Program-made: the position numbers and the translations under genes
NCBI RefSeq assembly: GCF_016907835.1
Contig: NZ_JAFBCT010000001.1
Span: 2,604,001-2,668,000 of the forward strand
Origin: Agromyces cerinus
GTDB lineage: Bacteria; Actinomycetota; Actinomycetes; Actinomycetales; Microbacteriaceae
Direction: 5' to 3'
Length of the DNA: 64,000 nt
In this document: positions 49,715 through 58,694 of the stretch, piece by piece
How the letters are laid out: every line of letters starts with the position of its first letter
Numbering within the stretch: the first letter of the stretch is position 1
Notes under the pieces: generated by a model
The model's database searches: none
The model's input: only the letters and a program-made list of their open reading frames with translations
Told to the model about the DNA's origin: nothing

Positions 49715-51301
49715 TCAGCGCCCGCTGACCTTGCCGAAGAGGCGGGCGATGGGCGCGAGCACGAGCGGGCGCGCGGCGACCCAGACCGCCGCGATCACCA
49801 CGAGCGAGGCGACGAAGATCCAGAACCCGGTCCAGTTCACGACGTCCTGGCTCGCGTACATGTGGTTGAGGTTGCGGAGCGCGCCGGTCGCGAACACGAG
49901 ACCCACGTGCACGATGATGAACGCCACGAAGTAGAGCATCACCGGGAAGTGCACGGCGCGCGCCCACTCCACCGGGTAGATGCGGTTCAGCGTCTTCGCG
50001 TTCTTCGGCCAGAGGCCCGACATGCGCACGCCCGTGATCGCCGCGAGCGGCGCCGCGATGAAGACGGTGAGGAAGTAGGCGATCTGCTGCAGGCTGTTGT
50101 AGTTCACCCAGCCGTTCTCGGTCGGCCAGTCGAGCGAGAGGTACTGCAGCAGGGCCGACAGCGCGTTCGGGAAGACCTCCCAGCTCGTCGGCACGATCCG
50201 CATCCACTGCCCGGTCGCGAAGAGGAGCACGACGAACACCGCGCCGTTGACGAGCCACAGGATGTCGAGCGACTGGTGGAACCACAGCGAGAGGCTGATC
50301 TTGCGCTGCGGGTTCCAGCGCGGCGACCAGAACGCGGTCGGCCGCTTCTGGGTCCGCACCTGCAGGCCCGATCGCATGATGAGCACGATCAGGAAGACGT
50401 TGAAGAAGTGCTGCCAGCCGATCCAGGCCGGGATGCCGATGGGCGCCGACTCGGGCAGGTGGTACTCGCCCGGGTAGGCAGCGATGAAGTCCTGCATCGG
50501 CGCGAGGCCGAGCAGCCAGTTGACCACGACCACGACGCCGGTGGCGGCGAGCAGCAGGCCGAACCCGCCGATGACGAGCGCACCGGCCCACTCCGCACGC
50601 GAGTACGGACCGTACAGCTTCGGCCACGGCTCGGCAGCTGGGCGAGCGGATGCCGCGGCGGCCGCGACCGGGCGACGGGGCGGCTGCATCGGGGTGCGCT
50701 GAGGAGCCGGTGCCGCCACAGCCACGGGTGCGGCGGCGACTGCTGCTGCCACGACCGGTTCGGGTGTCGGCTCGGGAGCGACCTCGACCGCTGCTTCCGC
50801 GACGACGCGCTCGGGCCGCGCGGGCGCCGAACCGGCGGGCGGCCAGGGCTCGCCGTCGGGAGTGCGGGGCAGTCCACGGCGGAGCGCTTCGCCGCCACCG
50901 GCCGACGCCACCGCACCCGTAGCCGTAGCCGCAGCCGCGGGAACGGAGTCGGCGCGATCGACGACGGCAGCGACATCCGCTGCAGGGGTCGCGACCGCGG
51001 CAGCCGCCACGGTCTCGACGACCGGAGCGGTCGCGGCAGGCGGCCACGGTTCGCCGCCGGGCACGCGGGGCAGCCCGCGGCGCACGGGGCGAGCAGTCGA
51101 TGCGACCGCGACGGCAGGAGCGACGGCGGCCGCAGGCGCAACCGGCGCCGCGACATCCGCCACCGCCGGAGCGCTCGCCTCAACGACCGCGACGGCAACC
51201 GGAGCCACCTCGACTCCCACGATCTCCGACACGGGGGGCCAGGGGTCACCGCCGGCGACGCGGGGCAGGCCCTGCCGCGTCGTTCGCCCGTAGGTCGCCA
51301 T
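49715..51301 (-). CDS. Membrane b-type cytochrome with repeated N-terminal motif, probable ETF electron outlet
   Basis: 528 residues. The first 230 are Ala/Val/Pro-rich and disordered, with three copies of R-x-GLPR-x-x-x-G-x-PWPP at 9-23, 74-88 and 141-155 and a trace (EPWP) at 224. The remainder has four to five helices in a cytochrome b561/hydrogenase-cytochrome-like fold with candidate heme histidines in [32 protein letters not shown] and IIVHVGLVF. It lies between etfA and a TetR gene, 6 bp and 1 bp away. I infer that it passes electrons from ETF to the quinone pool. Confidence 0.8.
   Translation of the reverse strand: MATYGRTTRQGLPRVAGGDPWPPVSEIVGVEVAPVAVAVVEASAPAVADVAAPVAPAAAVAPAVAVASTARPVRRGLPRVPGGEPWPPAATAPVVETVAAAAVATPAADVAAVVDRADSVPAAAATATGAVASAGGGEALRRGLPRTPDGEPWPPAGSAPARPERVVAEAAVEVAPEPTPEPVVAAAVAAAPVAVAAPAPQRTPMQPPRRPVAAAAASARPAAEPWPKLYGPYSRAEWAGALVIGGFGLLLAATGVVVVVNWLLGLAPMQDFIAAYPGEYHLPESAPIGIPAWIGWQHFFNVFLIVLIMRSGLQVRTQKRPTAFWSPRWNPQRKISLSLWFHQSLDILWLVNGAVFVVLLFATGQWMRIVPTSWEVFPNALSALLQYLSLDWPTENGWVNYNSLQQIAYFLTVFIAAPLAAITGVRMSGLWPKNAKTLNRIYPVEWARAVHFPVMLYFVAFIIVHVGLVFATGALRNLNHMYASQDVVNWTGFWIFVASLVVIAAVWVAARPLVLAPIARLFGKVSGR
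50837..51277 (-). repeat. Three copies of a 15-residue motif in the cytochrome b N-terminus
   Basis: [15 protein letters not shown] (51277-51233), [15 protein letters not shown] (51082-51038) and [15 protein letters not shown] (50881-50837), separated by about 50 low-complexity residues. The motif is conserved while the linkers are not, which indicates a binding role. Confidence 0.85.
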
Positions 51302-51307
51302 CGCGCG

Positions 51308-52294
51308 CTACGCCTTCCGCGCCTCGAGCGCGGCGATCAGCTGCGGCACGACCGTGAACAGGTCGCCCACGATGCCGAAGTCGGCGATCTCGAAGATCGG
51401 GGCGTCTCCGTCCTTGTTGATCGCGACGATCGTCTTCGCGGTCTGCATGCCGGCGCGGTGCTGGATCGCACCCGAGATGCCGAGCGCGATGTAGAGCTGC
51501 GGCGACACGGAGACGCCGGTCTGGCCGACCTGGTGCGACTGCGGGATGTAGCCGGCGTCGACCGCGGCACGCGACGCGCCGACGGCGGCGCCGAGCACGT
51601 CGGCGAGCTGCTCGACGAGCGCGAACTGGTCTTCGGAGCCGAGGCCGCGACCGCCCGAGACGACCTTCGCCGCACCGCGCAGCTCGGGGCGCGACGACGC
51701 GACGACCTCTTCTTCGAGCGCGCCGACCTCGGCGGCCTTCCGACCGGATGCCGCGACCTCGAGCCGCTCGATCGAGGCGGGCTGCGCCTCGGCGCGGGCG
51801 TCGATCGAGCCCTCGCGGACGGTGATGACCGGTGCACCCCAGGTGACGGCGGAGTCGACGTTGTAGGCGCCGCCGTACACGGAGTGGTGGGCGACGATGC
51901 CCTCGGAGTCACGGGAGACCCCGACGGCGTCGACCGCGAGGCCCGAGCGCGACCGCGCGGCGAAGCGGGCGGCGATCTCACGGCCCTCGATGGAGTTCGA
52001 GACGAGGATCGCGTCGGGTCGCACGAGTTCGGCGGCCGCGGCGAGCGCGTCGGCGCCCGGCACGGTGAGGCCCGAACCGGCAGCGGAGTGCTCGGCGACG
52101 AGCACACGGGCCCCGCCGAGCGCGGCGGCATCCGTTGCGGCCTGCTCGCCCGCACCGGGGGCGGCGACGAGCAGCGCGACAGGGGTGCCGACCCCGGCTG
52201 CGGCGCCGAGCAGGCCGGCGGCGCTCTTGGAGAGGGCCCCCGACGGCGTGACGTCGAGGAGCACGAGGATCGAGTCTGCGGAGTAGTCAGTCAT
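51308..52294 (-). CDS. etfA: Electron transfer flavoprotein alpha subunit
   Basis: 328 residues. The C-terminal FAD domain has the ETF-alpha signature around [17 protein letters not shown] followed by [19 protein letters not shown]. With EtfB it carries electrons from acyl-CoA dehydrogenases to the membrane. The ATG at 52294 follows AAAGGGA. It is 10 bp downstream of etfB and 6 bp upstream of the cytochrome gene, so one transcript is likely. Confidence 0.96.
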   Translation of the reverse strand: MTDYSADSILVLLDVTPSGALSKSAAGLLGAAAGVGTPVALLVAAPGAGEQAATDAAALGGARVLVAEHSAAGSGLTVPGADALAAAAELVRPDAILVSNSIEGREIAARFAARSRSGLAVDAVGVSRDSEGIVAHHSVYGGAYNVDSAVTWGAPVITVREGSIDARAEAQPASIERLEVAASGRKAAEVGALEEEVVASSRPELRGAAKVVSGGRGLGSEDQFALVEQLADVLGAAVGASRAAVDAGYIPQSHQVGQTGVSVSPQLYIALGISGAIQHRAGMQTAKTIVAINKDGDAPIFEIADFGIVGDLFTVVPQLIAALEARKA

Positions 52295-52304
52295 CGGGGT
52301 CCCT

Positions 52305-53081
52305 TTACGCGAGCCGGTTCTGGACGAGGTACTCGGCGAGGCGCTCGCCGGCATCACCCTCGTCGACGATCTTGGTGCCCGCCGAGCGGGGCGGCTTCTC
52401 GCCGAGGGAGATCACGATCGAGCGCGACGCCTCGGTGCTCTCGGCGTCGACGCCGAGGTCGGTGAGCGAGAGCGTCTCGAACGGCTTCTTCTTGGCGGCC
52501 ATGATGCCCTTGAAGTTCGGGAACCGGGCATCGGGCAGGGCCTCGGTGATCGAGATCACCGCGGGCAGCGACGCCGTGACCTGCATCGTGCCGTGGTCGG
52601 TCGCGCGCTCGCCGCGCAGTTCGGCGCCGTCGATCTCGACCGAGTTGAGGCTCGTCGCGTTCGGCACGTCGAGGAGCTCCGCGATCATGGCCGGCAGCAC
52701 GCCGCCGGAACCGTCGGTCGACTGGTTGCCCGCGATCACGAGGTCGAAGCCGATGCGCTGCAGCGCGGCCGCGAGCACCTCCGCGGTGAGGCCGAGGTCG
52801 GCGCCGAGGAGCGCCTCGTCGGCGACCTGCACGGCACCCGCGGCGCCCATCGCGAGGCCCTTTCGCACGGTCGCCGCAGCCGACCCGGGTGACATCGACA
52901 GCACGACGACCTCGGTGTCGGCGTGGGAGTCGGCGTACGCGAGCGCCACCTCGAGCGCGCGCTCGCTGATCTCGTCGAGCACCGTCTCGCTCGCAGCGCG
53001 GTCGGCGAGGCCCGTCTGCAGGTTGAGCTTGCGGTCCCCGTACGTGTCGGGGACTTCCTTGACCAGGACGACGATCTTCAT
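52305..53081 (-). CDS. etfB: Electron transfer flavoprotein beta subunit
   Basis: 258 residues with the ETF-beta start [19 protein letters not shown] and the AMP-site region [20 protein letters not shown], ending in a variable C-terminus. First gene of the operon etfB-etfA-cytochrome b-tetR. AAGGAG is 4 nt before the ATG. A KstR2-type palindrome lies about 30 bp upstream, next to the -10 candidate TAGGAT. Confidence 0.96.
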   Translation of the reverse strand: MKIVVLVKEVPDTYGDRKLNLQTGLADRAASETVLDEISERALEVALAYADSHADTEVVVLSMSPGSAAATVRKGLAMGAAGAVQVADEALLGADLGLTAEVLAAALQRIGFDLVIAGNQSTDGSGGVLPAMIAELLDVPNATSLNSVEIDGAELRGERATDHGTMQVTASLPAVISITEALPDARFPNFKGIMAAKKKPFETLSLTDLGVDAESTEASRSIVISLGEKPPRSAGTKIVDEGDAGERLAEYLVQNRLA

Positions 53082-53107
53082 TCCGCTCCTTCGACGAGTT
53101 GCTTCAT

Positions 53108-53127
53108 CCTAACCAAGCACTTGCTTG
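53108..53127. promoter_or_regulatory. KstR2-type operator and etfB promoter
   Basis: ACCAAGCACTTGCT (53114-53127) fits the AnCAAGnnCTTGnT consensus known for KstR2 at every fixed position. It abuts the leftward -10 candidate TAGGAT (53113-53108) of the etfB operon and lies in the divergent region facing the acyl-CoA dehydrogenase gene at 53246. Confidence 0.75.
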
Positions 53128-53233
53128 CCCGAAAAGGGGCCTGTTTTGTGGGATGCCGCCAAACCCGCTCGCGCAGCACCGGGCCGCACTCGTGGAACCC
53201 GCACAGTTCATGCCCACTCGAGAGACGCCGGGT

Positions 53234-53239
53234 TACGCT
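53234..53239 (+). promoter_or_regulatory. -10 box TACGCT of a leaderless promoter
   Basis: TACGCT ends 6 nt before the ATG of the acyl-CoA dehydrogenase at 53246; no Shine-Dalgarno is present. Confidence 0.55.
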
Positions 53240-53245
53240 GCGGGC

Positions 53246-55042
53246 ATGAGTGGATTCCGACCCCCTGTTGCAGATATCGCCTTCGCCCTCGAGCATGTCG
53301 TGGACTACGACGCCGTCGCGCAGCTGCCCGGCTTCGAGCACGCCGACCTCGAGACCGTCACCGAGATCCTCGACGAGGCCGGCAACTTCATGGCCGAAGT
53401 CGTCGCCCCGACCAACCGAGCCGGCGACCTCGAGGGTTCGAAGCTGAACTCCGACGGCTCCGTCACCACGGCCACCGGCTTCAAGGAGGCCTACTCGGCC
53501 TACGTCGACGCCGGCTGGGGCTCGGTGCCGCTGCCCGAGGCGTTCGGCGGCGGCGGATTCCCGCGCACGATCGGCCTCGCGCTCCAGGAGCTCATGGCGA
53601 CCGCGAACATGGCCTTCGCCCTCGCGCCGCTGCTCACGCAGGGTGCGATCGAGGCGCTGCTGCACTACGGCAGCGACGAGCAGAAGCAGCAGTGGCTGCC
53701 GAAGATGGTCACCGGCGAGTGGGCCGGCACCATGAACCTCACCGAACCGCACGCCGGCACCGACGTCGGCGCGCTCACCACGAAGGCCGTCAAGCGCGAC
53801 GACGGCACCTACGCCATCACGGGCCAGAAGATCTTCATCACCTTCGGCGACCACGACCTCAGCGAGCAGATCGTGCACCTCGTGCTCGCTCGCACCCCCG
53901 ATGCGCCGGCCGGCACCAAGGGCATCTCGATCTTCATCGTGCCGAAGTTCCTCATGAACGACGACGGCTCGCTCGGCGAGCGCAACGGCGTGCACACCGT
54001 CGGCGTCGAGCACAAGATGGGCATCCACGGTTCGCCCACGTGCGTGCTCTCGTACGAGGACGCGACCGGCTACCTCGTCGGTGAAGAGAACATCGGCATG
54101 CGCATCATGTTCGTCATGATGAACAGCGCCCGCCTCTCGGTCGGCATGCAGGGCCTCGCGGTGTCGGAGCGCGCCTACCAGCAGTCGCTCGACTACGCGC
54201 GGGAGCGCATCCAGGGCCGCGCGATCGGCGCCACCCAGGACTCCCCCATCATCGACTTCCCCGACGTGCGCCGCATGCTCATGACGCAGAAGGCATACAT
54301 CGCCGCGATGCGCCGCATGATGCTCCTGACCGCGACCTACACCGACGTGTCGACGCACCACCCCGACCCCGCGACGCGCGCTCGCGCCAACGAGATCGTC
54401 GGCCTGCTCACGCCCATCAACAAGTCGTTCGGCACCGACCTGGGCAACGAGCTCACCTCGCTCGCGCTGCAGATCCACGGTGGCATGGGCTTCATCGAGG
54501 AGACCGGCGCGGCACAGCACTACCGTGACGTGCGCATCGCCGCGATCTACGAGGGCACCAACGGCGTGCAGGCCGCCGACCTCGTCGGCCGCAAGCTCCC
54601 GGTGCGCGACGGGGCATCCGCTCTCGAGTTCATCGCGTCGATGCGCGAGCTCGACGGCGAACTCGCCGCTGCCGGTGAGGAATTCGCCTCGATCCGCACG
54701 CAGCTCGGCGCCCAGCTCGACGCGCTCGAGCAGACCACGATGTGGATGCTCCGCACCGGCGCCACCGACCCGAACGCCGTGCTCTCGGGCTCCACGCCGT
54801 ACCAGCGCATCTGGGGTCTCGTGGTCGGCGGATGGCTCATGGCGAAGTCGGCCCTCGCCGCTCGCGGCCTCGACGACGACGGCACCGCCGAGACGCAGCT
54901 GCCGCTCGCACGGTTCTACGCCGAGCAGCTGCTGCCGCAGGCCGCAGGCCTCGTCGGCGCAGCAACCGCCGGGTCACGCGACCTCTTCGCTCTCAGCGGC
55001 GAGGCGCTCGGCAACGCAGCAGCCCGCGGAGTTCGCGTCTGA
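53246..55042 (+). CDS. Acyl-CoA dehydrogenase, long (DmdC/FadE5-like) type
   Basis: 598 residues, the length of the dimeric FadE5/DmdC group rather than the classic 380-residue type. It has NLTEPHAGTDVGALTTKA (FAD site), LQIHGGMGFIEETGAAQHYRDVRIAAIYEGTNGVQAADLVGRKL with the catalytic Glu in YEGTNG, and an extra C-terminal helical domain (about 470-598). Substrates of the group include medium to long acyl-CoAs and methylthiopropionyl-CoA. It is divergent from etfB and probably regulated with it. Confidence 0.92.
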   Translation: MSGFRPPVADIAFALEHVVDYDAVAQLPGFEHADLETVTEILDEAGNFMAEVVAPTNRAGDLEGSKLNSDGSVTTATGFKEAYSAYVDAGWGSVPLPEAFGGGGFPRTIGLALQELMATANMAFALAPLLTQGAIEALLHYGSDEQKQQWLPKMVTGEWAGTMNLTEPHAGTDVGALTTKAVKRDDGTYAITGQKIFITFGDHDLSEQIVHLVLARTPDAPAGTKGISIFIVPKFLMNDDGSLGERNGVHTVGVEHKMGIHGSPTCVLSYEDATGYLVGEENIGMRIMFVMMNSARLSVGMQGLAVSERAYQQSLDYARERIQGRAIGATQDSPIIDFPDVRRMLMTQKAYIAAMRRMMLLTATYTDVSTHHPDPATRARANEIVGLLTPINKSFGTDLGNELTSLALQIHGGMGFIEETGAAQHYRDVRIAAIYEGTNGVQAADLVGRKLPVRDGASALEFIASMRELDGELAAAGEEFASIRTQLGAQLDALEQTTMWMLRTGATDPNAVLSGSTPYQRIWGLVVGGWLMAKSALAARGLDDDGTAETQLPLARFYAEQLLPQAAGLVGAATAGSRDLFALSGEALGNAAARGVRV

Positions 55043-55061
55043 TCCGACCGCTCAGCACGAC

Positions 55062-55095
55062 CGATGCGCCCGCCCTCTCGAGGGCGGGCGCATCG
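55062..55095 (+). terminator. Stem-loop terminator after the acyl-CoA dehydrogenase
   Basis: Perfect 15-bp GC-rich arms (55062-55076 and 55081-55095) with a CTCG loop, 19 bp after the stop codon. It also faces the convergent transglycosylase gene. Confidence 0.85.
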
Positions 55096-55124
55096 TCGTT
55101 CACGCGGCATCGACGCGCATCGAG

Positions 55125-55142
55125 CGGATGCCGCGGCATCCG
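55125..55142. repeat. Copy 3 of 18-bp palindrome CGGATGCCGCGGCATCCG
   Basis: An intergenic copy, here extended by one pair to a 20-bp palindrome (55124-55143), between the terminator and the stop of the transglycosylase gene. Confidence 0.75.
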
Positions 55143-55151
55143 CTGCGCGGC

Positions 55152-56051
55152 TCAGTCGACCGAGTCGGCGAACTCGAGCGCGACGGTCGCGATCTTGTCG
55201 ACGTAGTCGTTGTCGTGGTTGTACGAGAAGACGGCAGCACGCCAGCCCTCGGAGTTCGTCATCTCGCCCGACTCGCAGAGATAGCGCGCCGTCGACAGGG
55301 CCGCGTCGTCGATCTGGTTCGGGTCGGCGACACCGTCGCCGTCGCCGTCGCTGCCCCACTTCTGCCATGTCGAGGGGATGAACTGCATCGGGCCGACCGC
55401 GCGATCCCACTTGGTGTCGCCGTCGAACTCGCCGTCATCGGTGTCGTCGATCCTCGCGACGTCGGCGCCGCCGTCGAGGGCCGGGCCGATGATCGGCGGC
55501 TGGGCATTGCCGTTGGAGTCGAGCTTCGAATCGCCGTGGCGCCCGTGATCGGACTCGACGGCGCCGATCGCGGCGATCGTCGCCCAATCGAGACCGCACT
55601 CGGCGTCCTCCTCGGCGATCATGACGTGGGCCAGCGCATAGGCCGACAGCGCCCGCTTGGGAATGCCGGTGGCCTCGGAGATGGTCGCGAGCCACTCGGG
55701 GTCGACCGACGGCATGGGCGCCAGCTTCGAGCCGGAGAGTCCGGTCGGCTCCTCGGGAGTGCCGGCATCGCCGTCCGTCGGCTGCTCATCGACCTCGGCC
55801 TCGGGCGGCGTGGTCAGTTGCGGCATCGCCACACCCGGTCCGTAGGCGTCTGGCGCTGCGAAGCCGTCGGGGTTGGTCGCCGTGCCGACGAGGTTCACCG
55901 CGACGACACCGCCGACCACCAGTGCGACCGCCCCGACCACGATGCCGACGGATGCCGCGGCGCGCCGGACGAGCCGCCATTTCGACCCCGGCGCTCGGCC
56001 CGGGCGACGCTCTCCGTACTCGTCGTCGTCGAAATCGTCATGCCAGGACAT
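55152..56051 (-). CDS. Membrane-anchored lytic murein transglycosylase (MltB-like)
   Basis: 299 residues. A charged cytoplasmic N-terminus, one helix (about 31-55), an acidic Pro-rich linker (62-108) and a lytic transglycosylase domain with catalytic E166 in AIGAVESDHGRHG, then GPMQFIPSTWQKWG and DGDGDGVADP, which looks like a calcium loop. It should cleave peptidoglycan glycan strands at the cell surface. GGAG lies 10 nt before the ATG. It is downstream of the PspA pair on the same strand. Confidence 0.9.
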   Translation of the reverse strand: MSWHDDFDDDEYGERRPGRAPGSKWRLVRRAAASVGIVVGAVALVVGGVVAVNLVGTATNPDGFAAPDAYGPGVAMPQLTTPPEAEVDEQPTDGDAGTPEEPTGLSGSKLAPMPSVDPEWLATISEATGIPKRALSAYALAHVMIAEEDAECGLDWATIAAIGAVESDHGRHGDSKLDSNGNAQPPIIGPALDGGADVARIDDTDDGEFDGDTKWDRAVGPMQFIPSTWQKWGSDGDGDGVADPNQIDDAALSTARYLCESGEMTNSEGWRAAVFSYNHDNDYVDKIATVALEFADSVD

Positions 56052-56201
56052 CGGTGGCTCGCTCCGTTCAGGCGTGGGTGCAGGGTTCCCACCGGGTCGT
56101 TCTCCGCCGGCTCATCCGAGCCCGGCGATCACAACCGCTCCTTCACAGTACCCGCGCATCGCGGCTGCCGCATCAGTCGCGGCAGACGCCCGGGTACTGC
56201 G

Positions 56202-56975
56202 TCACCCCGCTCGCCCGATGCTCAACCACCCGTCGGGCCCCGGACGCTCCGTTGCACCGCCGGCCTGCCCCGATGCGCCCTTCAGCGCCTGCAGCTGGCG
56301 TTCGATCTCCGCCTGGGCCGAGACCGCGGCGAGCTGACGCTCGATGTCGGCGTCGGGTGCGGCCGTGAGGTCGGTCAGGGCGCCACTGGCGAGCAGTTCA
56401 TCGGTCGCGGCGGCGCGGGCCTGCATCTGCGCGACGCGGTCGCGCGCGCGATCGAGGCTCGACCCGACGTCGGTGATGGTGTTGCTGATGCCGGACACGG
56501 CCTCGTTGGCGCGCACCTGCGCCTCGGATGCCGTGTACGTCGCCTTGATGGTCTCCTTCTCGATGCGGAACGCGGCCACCTGGTCGGTGAGCCGTCGCTC
56601 CCGGTCTTGCAGCTGCGCCGTCTGCCGATCGAGCGCGGTGAACTGCTGCTGCAACTGCGCGACCTGGCCTTCGAGCATGGCGCGACGCTCGAGCGCGGCC
56701 CGTGCGAGGTCTTCGCGCCCCTGCGCGAGCGCCTCCGCGGCCTGCGAACCCAGGCGCTGATAGCGCGCGCCCATCTCTTCGCCCTGCAACTCGATGCGCT
56801 TCTTGGCGGTCGCGACCTCGGCGACCGCGAGGCGCACCTGCTGAAGCAGTTTCACCTGCTGGTCGTAACTGTCGTCGAGGGTCTCACGCGGGTCCTCCAT
56901 GCGATCGAGCGCCTTCGAGGTCTTGCTCCGGAAGATGGTCCGCATCCGCGCGGAGTTGCTGTTGCTGGTGCTCAT
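56202..56975 (-). CDS. PspA/IM30-family phage-shock protein
   Basis: 257 residues, nearly all long coiled-coil helices (MEDPRETLDDSYDQQVKLLQQVRLAVAEVATAKKRIELQ in outline, then ALERRAMLEGQVAQLQQQFTALDRQ). PspA proteins polymerise on stressed membranes and limit proton leakage. The ATG overlaps the stop of the membrane-anchored gene upstream, which probably recruits or regulates it. Confidence 0.9.
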   Translation of the reverse strand: MSTSNSNSARMRTIFRSKTSKALDRMEDPRETLDDSYDQQVKLLQQVRLAVAEVATAKKRIELQGEEMGARYQRLGSQAAEALAQGREDLARAALERRAMLEGQVAQLQQQFTALDRQTAQLQDRERRLTDQVAAFRIEKETIKATYTASEAQVRANEAVSGISNTITDVGSSLDRARDRVAQMQARAAATDELLASGALTDLTAAPDADIERQLAAVSAQAEIERQLQALKGASGQAGGATERPGPDGWLSIGRAG

Positions 56976-57604
56976 GGTCGGTTCCCCTCATCTCGAACGG
57001 TGGAAGTCGTGGGTGGTCGCGTCACTGCGACGCGACCGTCACGTCGGTTCAGTGCCTGAAGTTCTTCGATGCCCGCCTGGAGCGCCGCGACCTCGCGGTC
57101 GACGTCCGAGCCGAGCATGGACAGGGCGTCGTCGGTCGTGCCCGAGAGATCGGATGCCACGGCATCACGCACCCGTCGCACGAGCGCCTCGACCTGATCG
57201 ACGCGGCGACGAGCCGCGGGTATCTCCTCGGCGAGCACAGCGGTACTCGTCTCGGACTCCATCAACCGCAGCTGCAGGTCGAGCACGCCGCCCTCGTCGC
57301 TGATTCGCCGGAAGAGCCGTGGCAGCTCGCCGCGGGCACCGCCCGATCCGCCCGATTCGCCGGCGAGATCGACGGCGGCGGCGCCGCTGCGCAATGCGTC
57401 ATCGAGACGCACCCGCAGGGCGAGCACCGTACGCTGCGGCCCGTGGCTCACTCGCGCGCGGGCGCGCAGCGCCGTCGCCCCGACGCGACTCCGTCTGATG
57501 CGGCGCACGAGCGCTCGCACGACGAGCACGAACGTCACCATGACGGCGATCGAGAGCAGCACGATCGTGCCGAGCCCGATCAGGATCGCTTCGATGCCGG
57601 TCAC
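56972..57604 (-). CDS. Membrane-anchored coiled-coil protein encoded with PspA
   Basis: 210 residues: one N-terminal helix (about 4-30), a basic stretch (RALVRRIRRSRVG), then a cytoplasmic region with two predicted coiled-coil segments (about 90-140 and 150-195). I do not recognise a named family, but the position (4-bp overlap with pspA) and layout resemble the anchor proteins of actinobacterial Psp systems such as PspM. The GTG at 57604 has GGGG 8 nt upstream; nearby in-frame GTGs at 57610 and 57613 are alternatives. Confidence 0.75.
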   Translation of the reverse strand: MTGIEAILIGLGTIVLLSIAVMVTFVLVVRALVRRIRRSRVGATALRARARVSHGPQRTVLALRVRLDDALRSGAAAVDLAGESGGSGGARGELPRLFRRISDEGGVLDLQLRLMESETSTAVLAEEIPAARRRVDQVEALVRRVRDAVASDLSGTTDDALSMLGSDVDREVAALQAGIEELQALNRRDGRVAVTRPPTTSTVRDEGNRP

Positions 57605-57806
57605 GTGCACCACCCCGCTCAATTCCGACAGCACTGCCGAGAACGCGATATAACGCGTCTCGCACAAGATACTCCGGAATCGCCGGAACCGTGAGCCCCG
57701 GCGCCCGATTCGCAGGCAGCACGCAGGGGCGACGCCGACGCCGCCCGTTCAGTTGATGATCTCGCGGCGCTGCGAGAGGAGCGGGTCGGTGCACCATCCC
57801 ACTCGG

Positions 57807-58694
57807 CTAAGGCCCGCTGATCGACCGGAGCGCATACTGCCGCACCTGCACGAACCGGGTCGCGGCGCACGTCGACAACAGGGGTTCGGAGCGGGTCTCC
57901 TCGAGCTCGACGACGAGGTCGCCACGGTCGCCGCCGAGCCGAACGCGCCATCCGGTGTCAGCCGCCTCCTCGGCGATCGGCGCATACGAGTCGATGCGTT
58001 CGTCGCCGAGCGCCTCACGGGCGAAGTGCTGGGCGGCCTGCACCGGATGCGTCAGCGAGCTGCGCCCCCGGTATCGGTCGGGCACGATGCGGCCGGCGTC
58101 GAAGGCGTCGGCGATGCGCACGGGGTCGCCGTCGTCGGCGTACCCGTAGTAGAGCCCGTGCGGGAAGACCACCATGGTTCCGGCGAACCGGTCGCCGCCG
58201 AGGTGCGAGCACTCCCAGGTCTCGTCAGGGCGCGCTTCGGCGAGCGCGGCGACCACCCGACGACCGCGCACCGCGCAGCATCGGTCGTGCCGGGCATGAG
58301 TGCAGACGCAGTAGACGGGCTGCGACGACGGCGTGCCCGTCGACCCGTCGAGCGGCACGTCGAGCAGGGCCGCCGCATTCGGCACCTCACCCCAGACGAC
58401 GCGCTCGCGACCCGGCCGTGAATCGACGATCGCCCACCGCTGCACCGTCGGAGCAGCGCGCCGACCGGTGCGGCGGATCGCGAGCGGCCGCATGCCGGCG
58501 CCCTCGATGCGCCGCACCAGCGCGCGCCCGAGTTCGCGGTCGAACGGCGCGTCGAGCAGGGCGTTCTGCCCCCAGCTGCCCGCCACTTCGATGAGGAACC
58601 AGCGCAGCCCGCGCGGGCCGGTGCCGACGAGCGGATCGCTCCGCTCCCGAGCGCGATCGCTGCACGGTGCCCAGTGCTCGACGGCGAGAGTCAC
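57807..58694 (-). CDS. Sucrase/ferredoxin-like thioredoxin-fold [2Fe-2S] protein
   Basis: 295 residues of the PF06999 family. Candidate cluster ligands are C11, C129 and C131 (VYCVCTHARHDRCC), C139/C140, C162 and H164 in WECSHLGGDRFAGTMVVFPHGLYYG, the family signature. Thioredoxin-fold ferredoxins of this type (Apd1-like) bind 2Fe-2S with Cys/His ligands. The GTG at 58694 overlaps the JmjC-type oxygenase stop, so the two are translationally coupled; I infer that it delivers electrons to, or keeps reduced, the iron oxygenase. Last gene of the repeat-peptide operon. Confidence 0.83.
   Translation of the reverse strand: MTLAVEHWAPCSDRARERSDPLVGTGPRGLRWFLIEVAGSWGQNALLDAPFDRELGRALVRRIEGAGMRPLAIRRTGRRAAPTVQRWAIVDSRPGRERVVWGEVPNAAALLDVPLDGSTGTPSSQPVYCVCTHARHDRCCAVRGRRVVAALAEARPDETWECSHLGGDRFAGTMVVFPHGLYYGYADDGDPVRIADAFDAGRIVPDRYRGRSSLTHPVQAAQHFAREALGDERIDSYAPIAEEAADTGWRVRLGGDRGDLVVELEETRSEPLLSTCAATRFVQVRQYALRSISGP

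Noticed and set aside
53114..53127. Simple terminator hairpin between etfB and the acyl-CoA dehydrogenase
   Set aside because: The genes are divergent, so no terminator is needed; the stem is short and AT-containing and fits a regulator consensus exactly.
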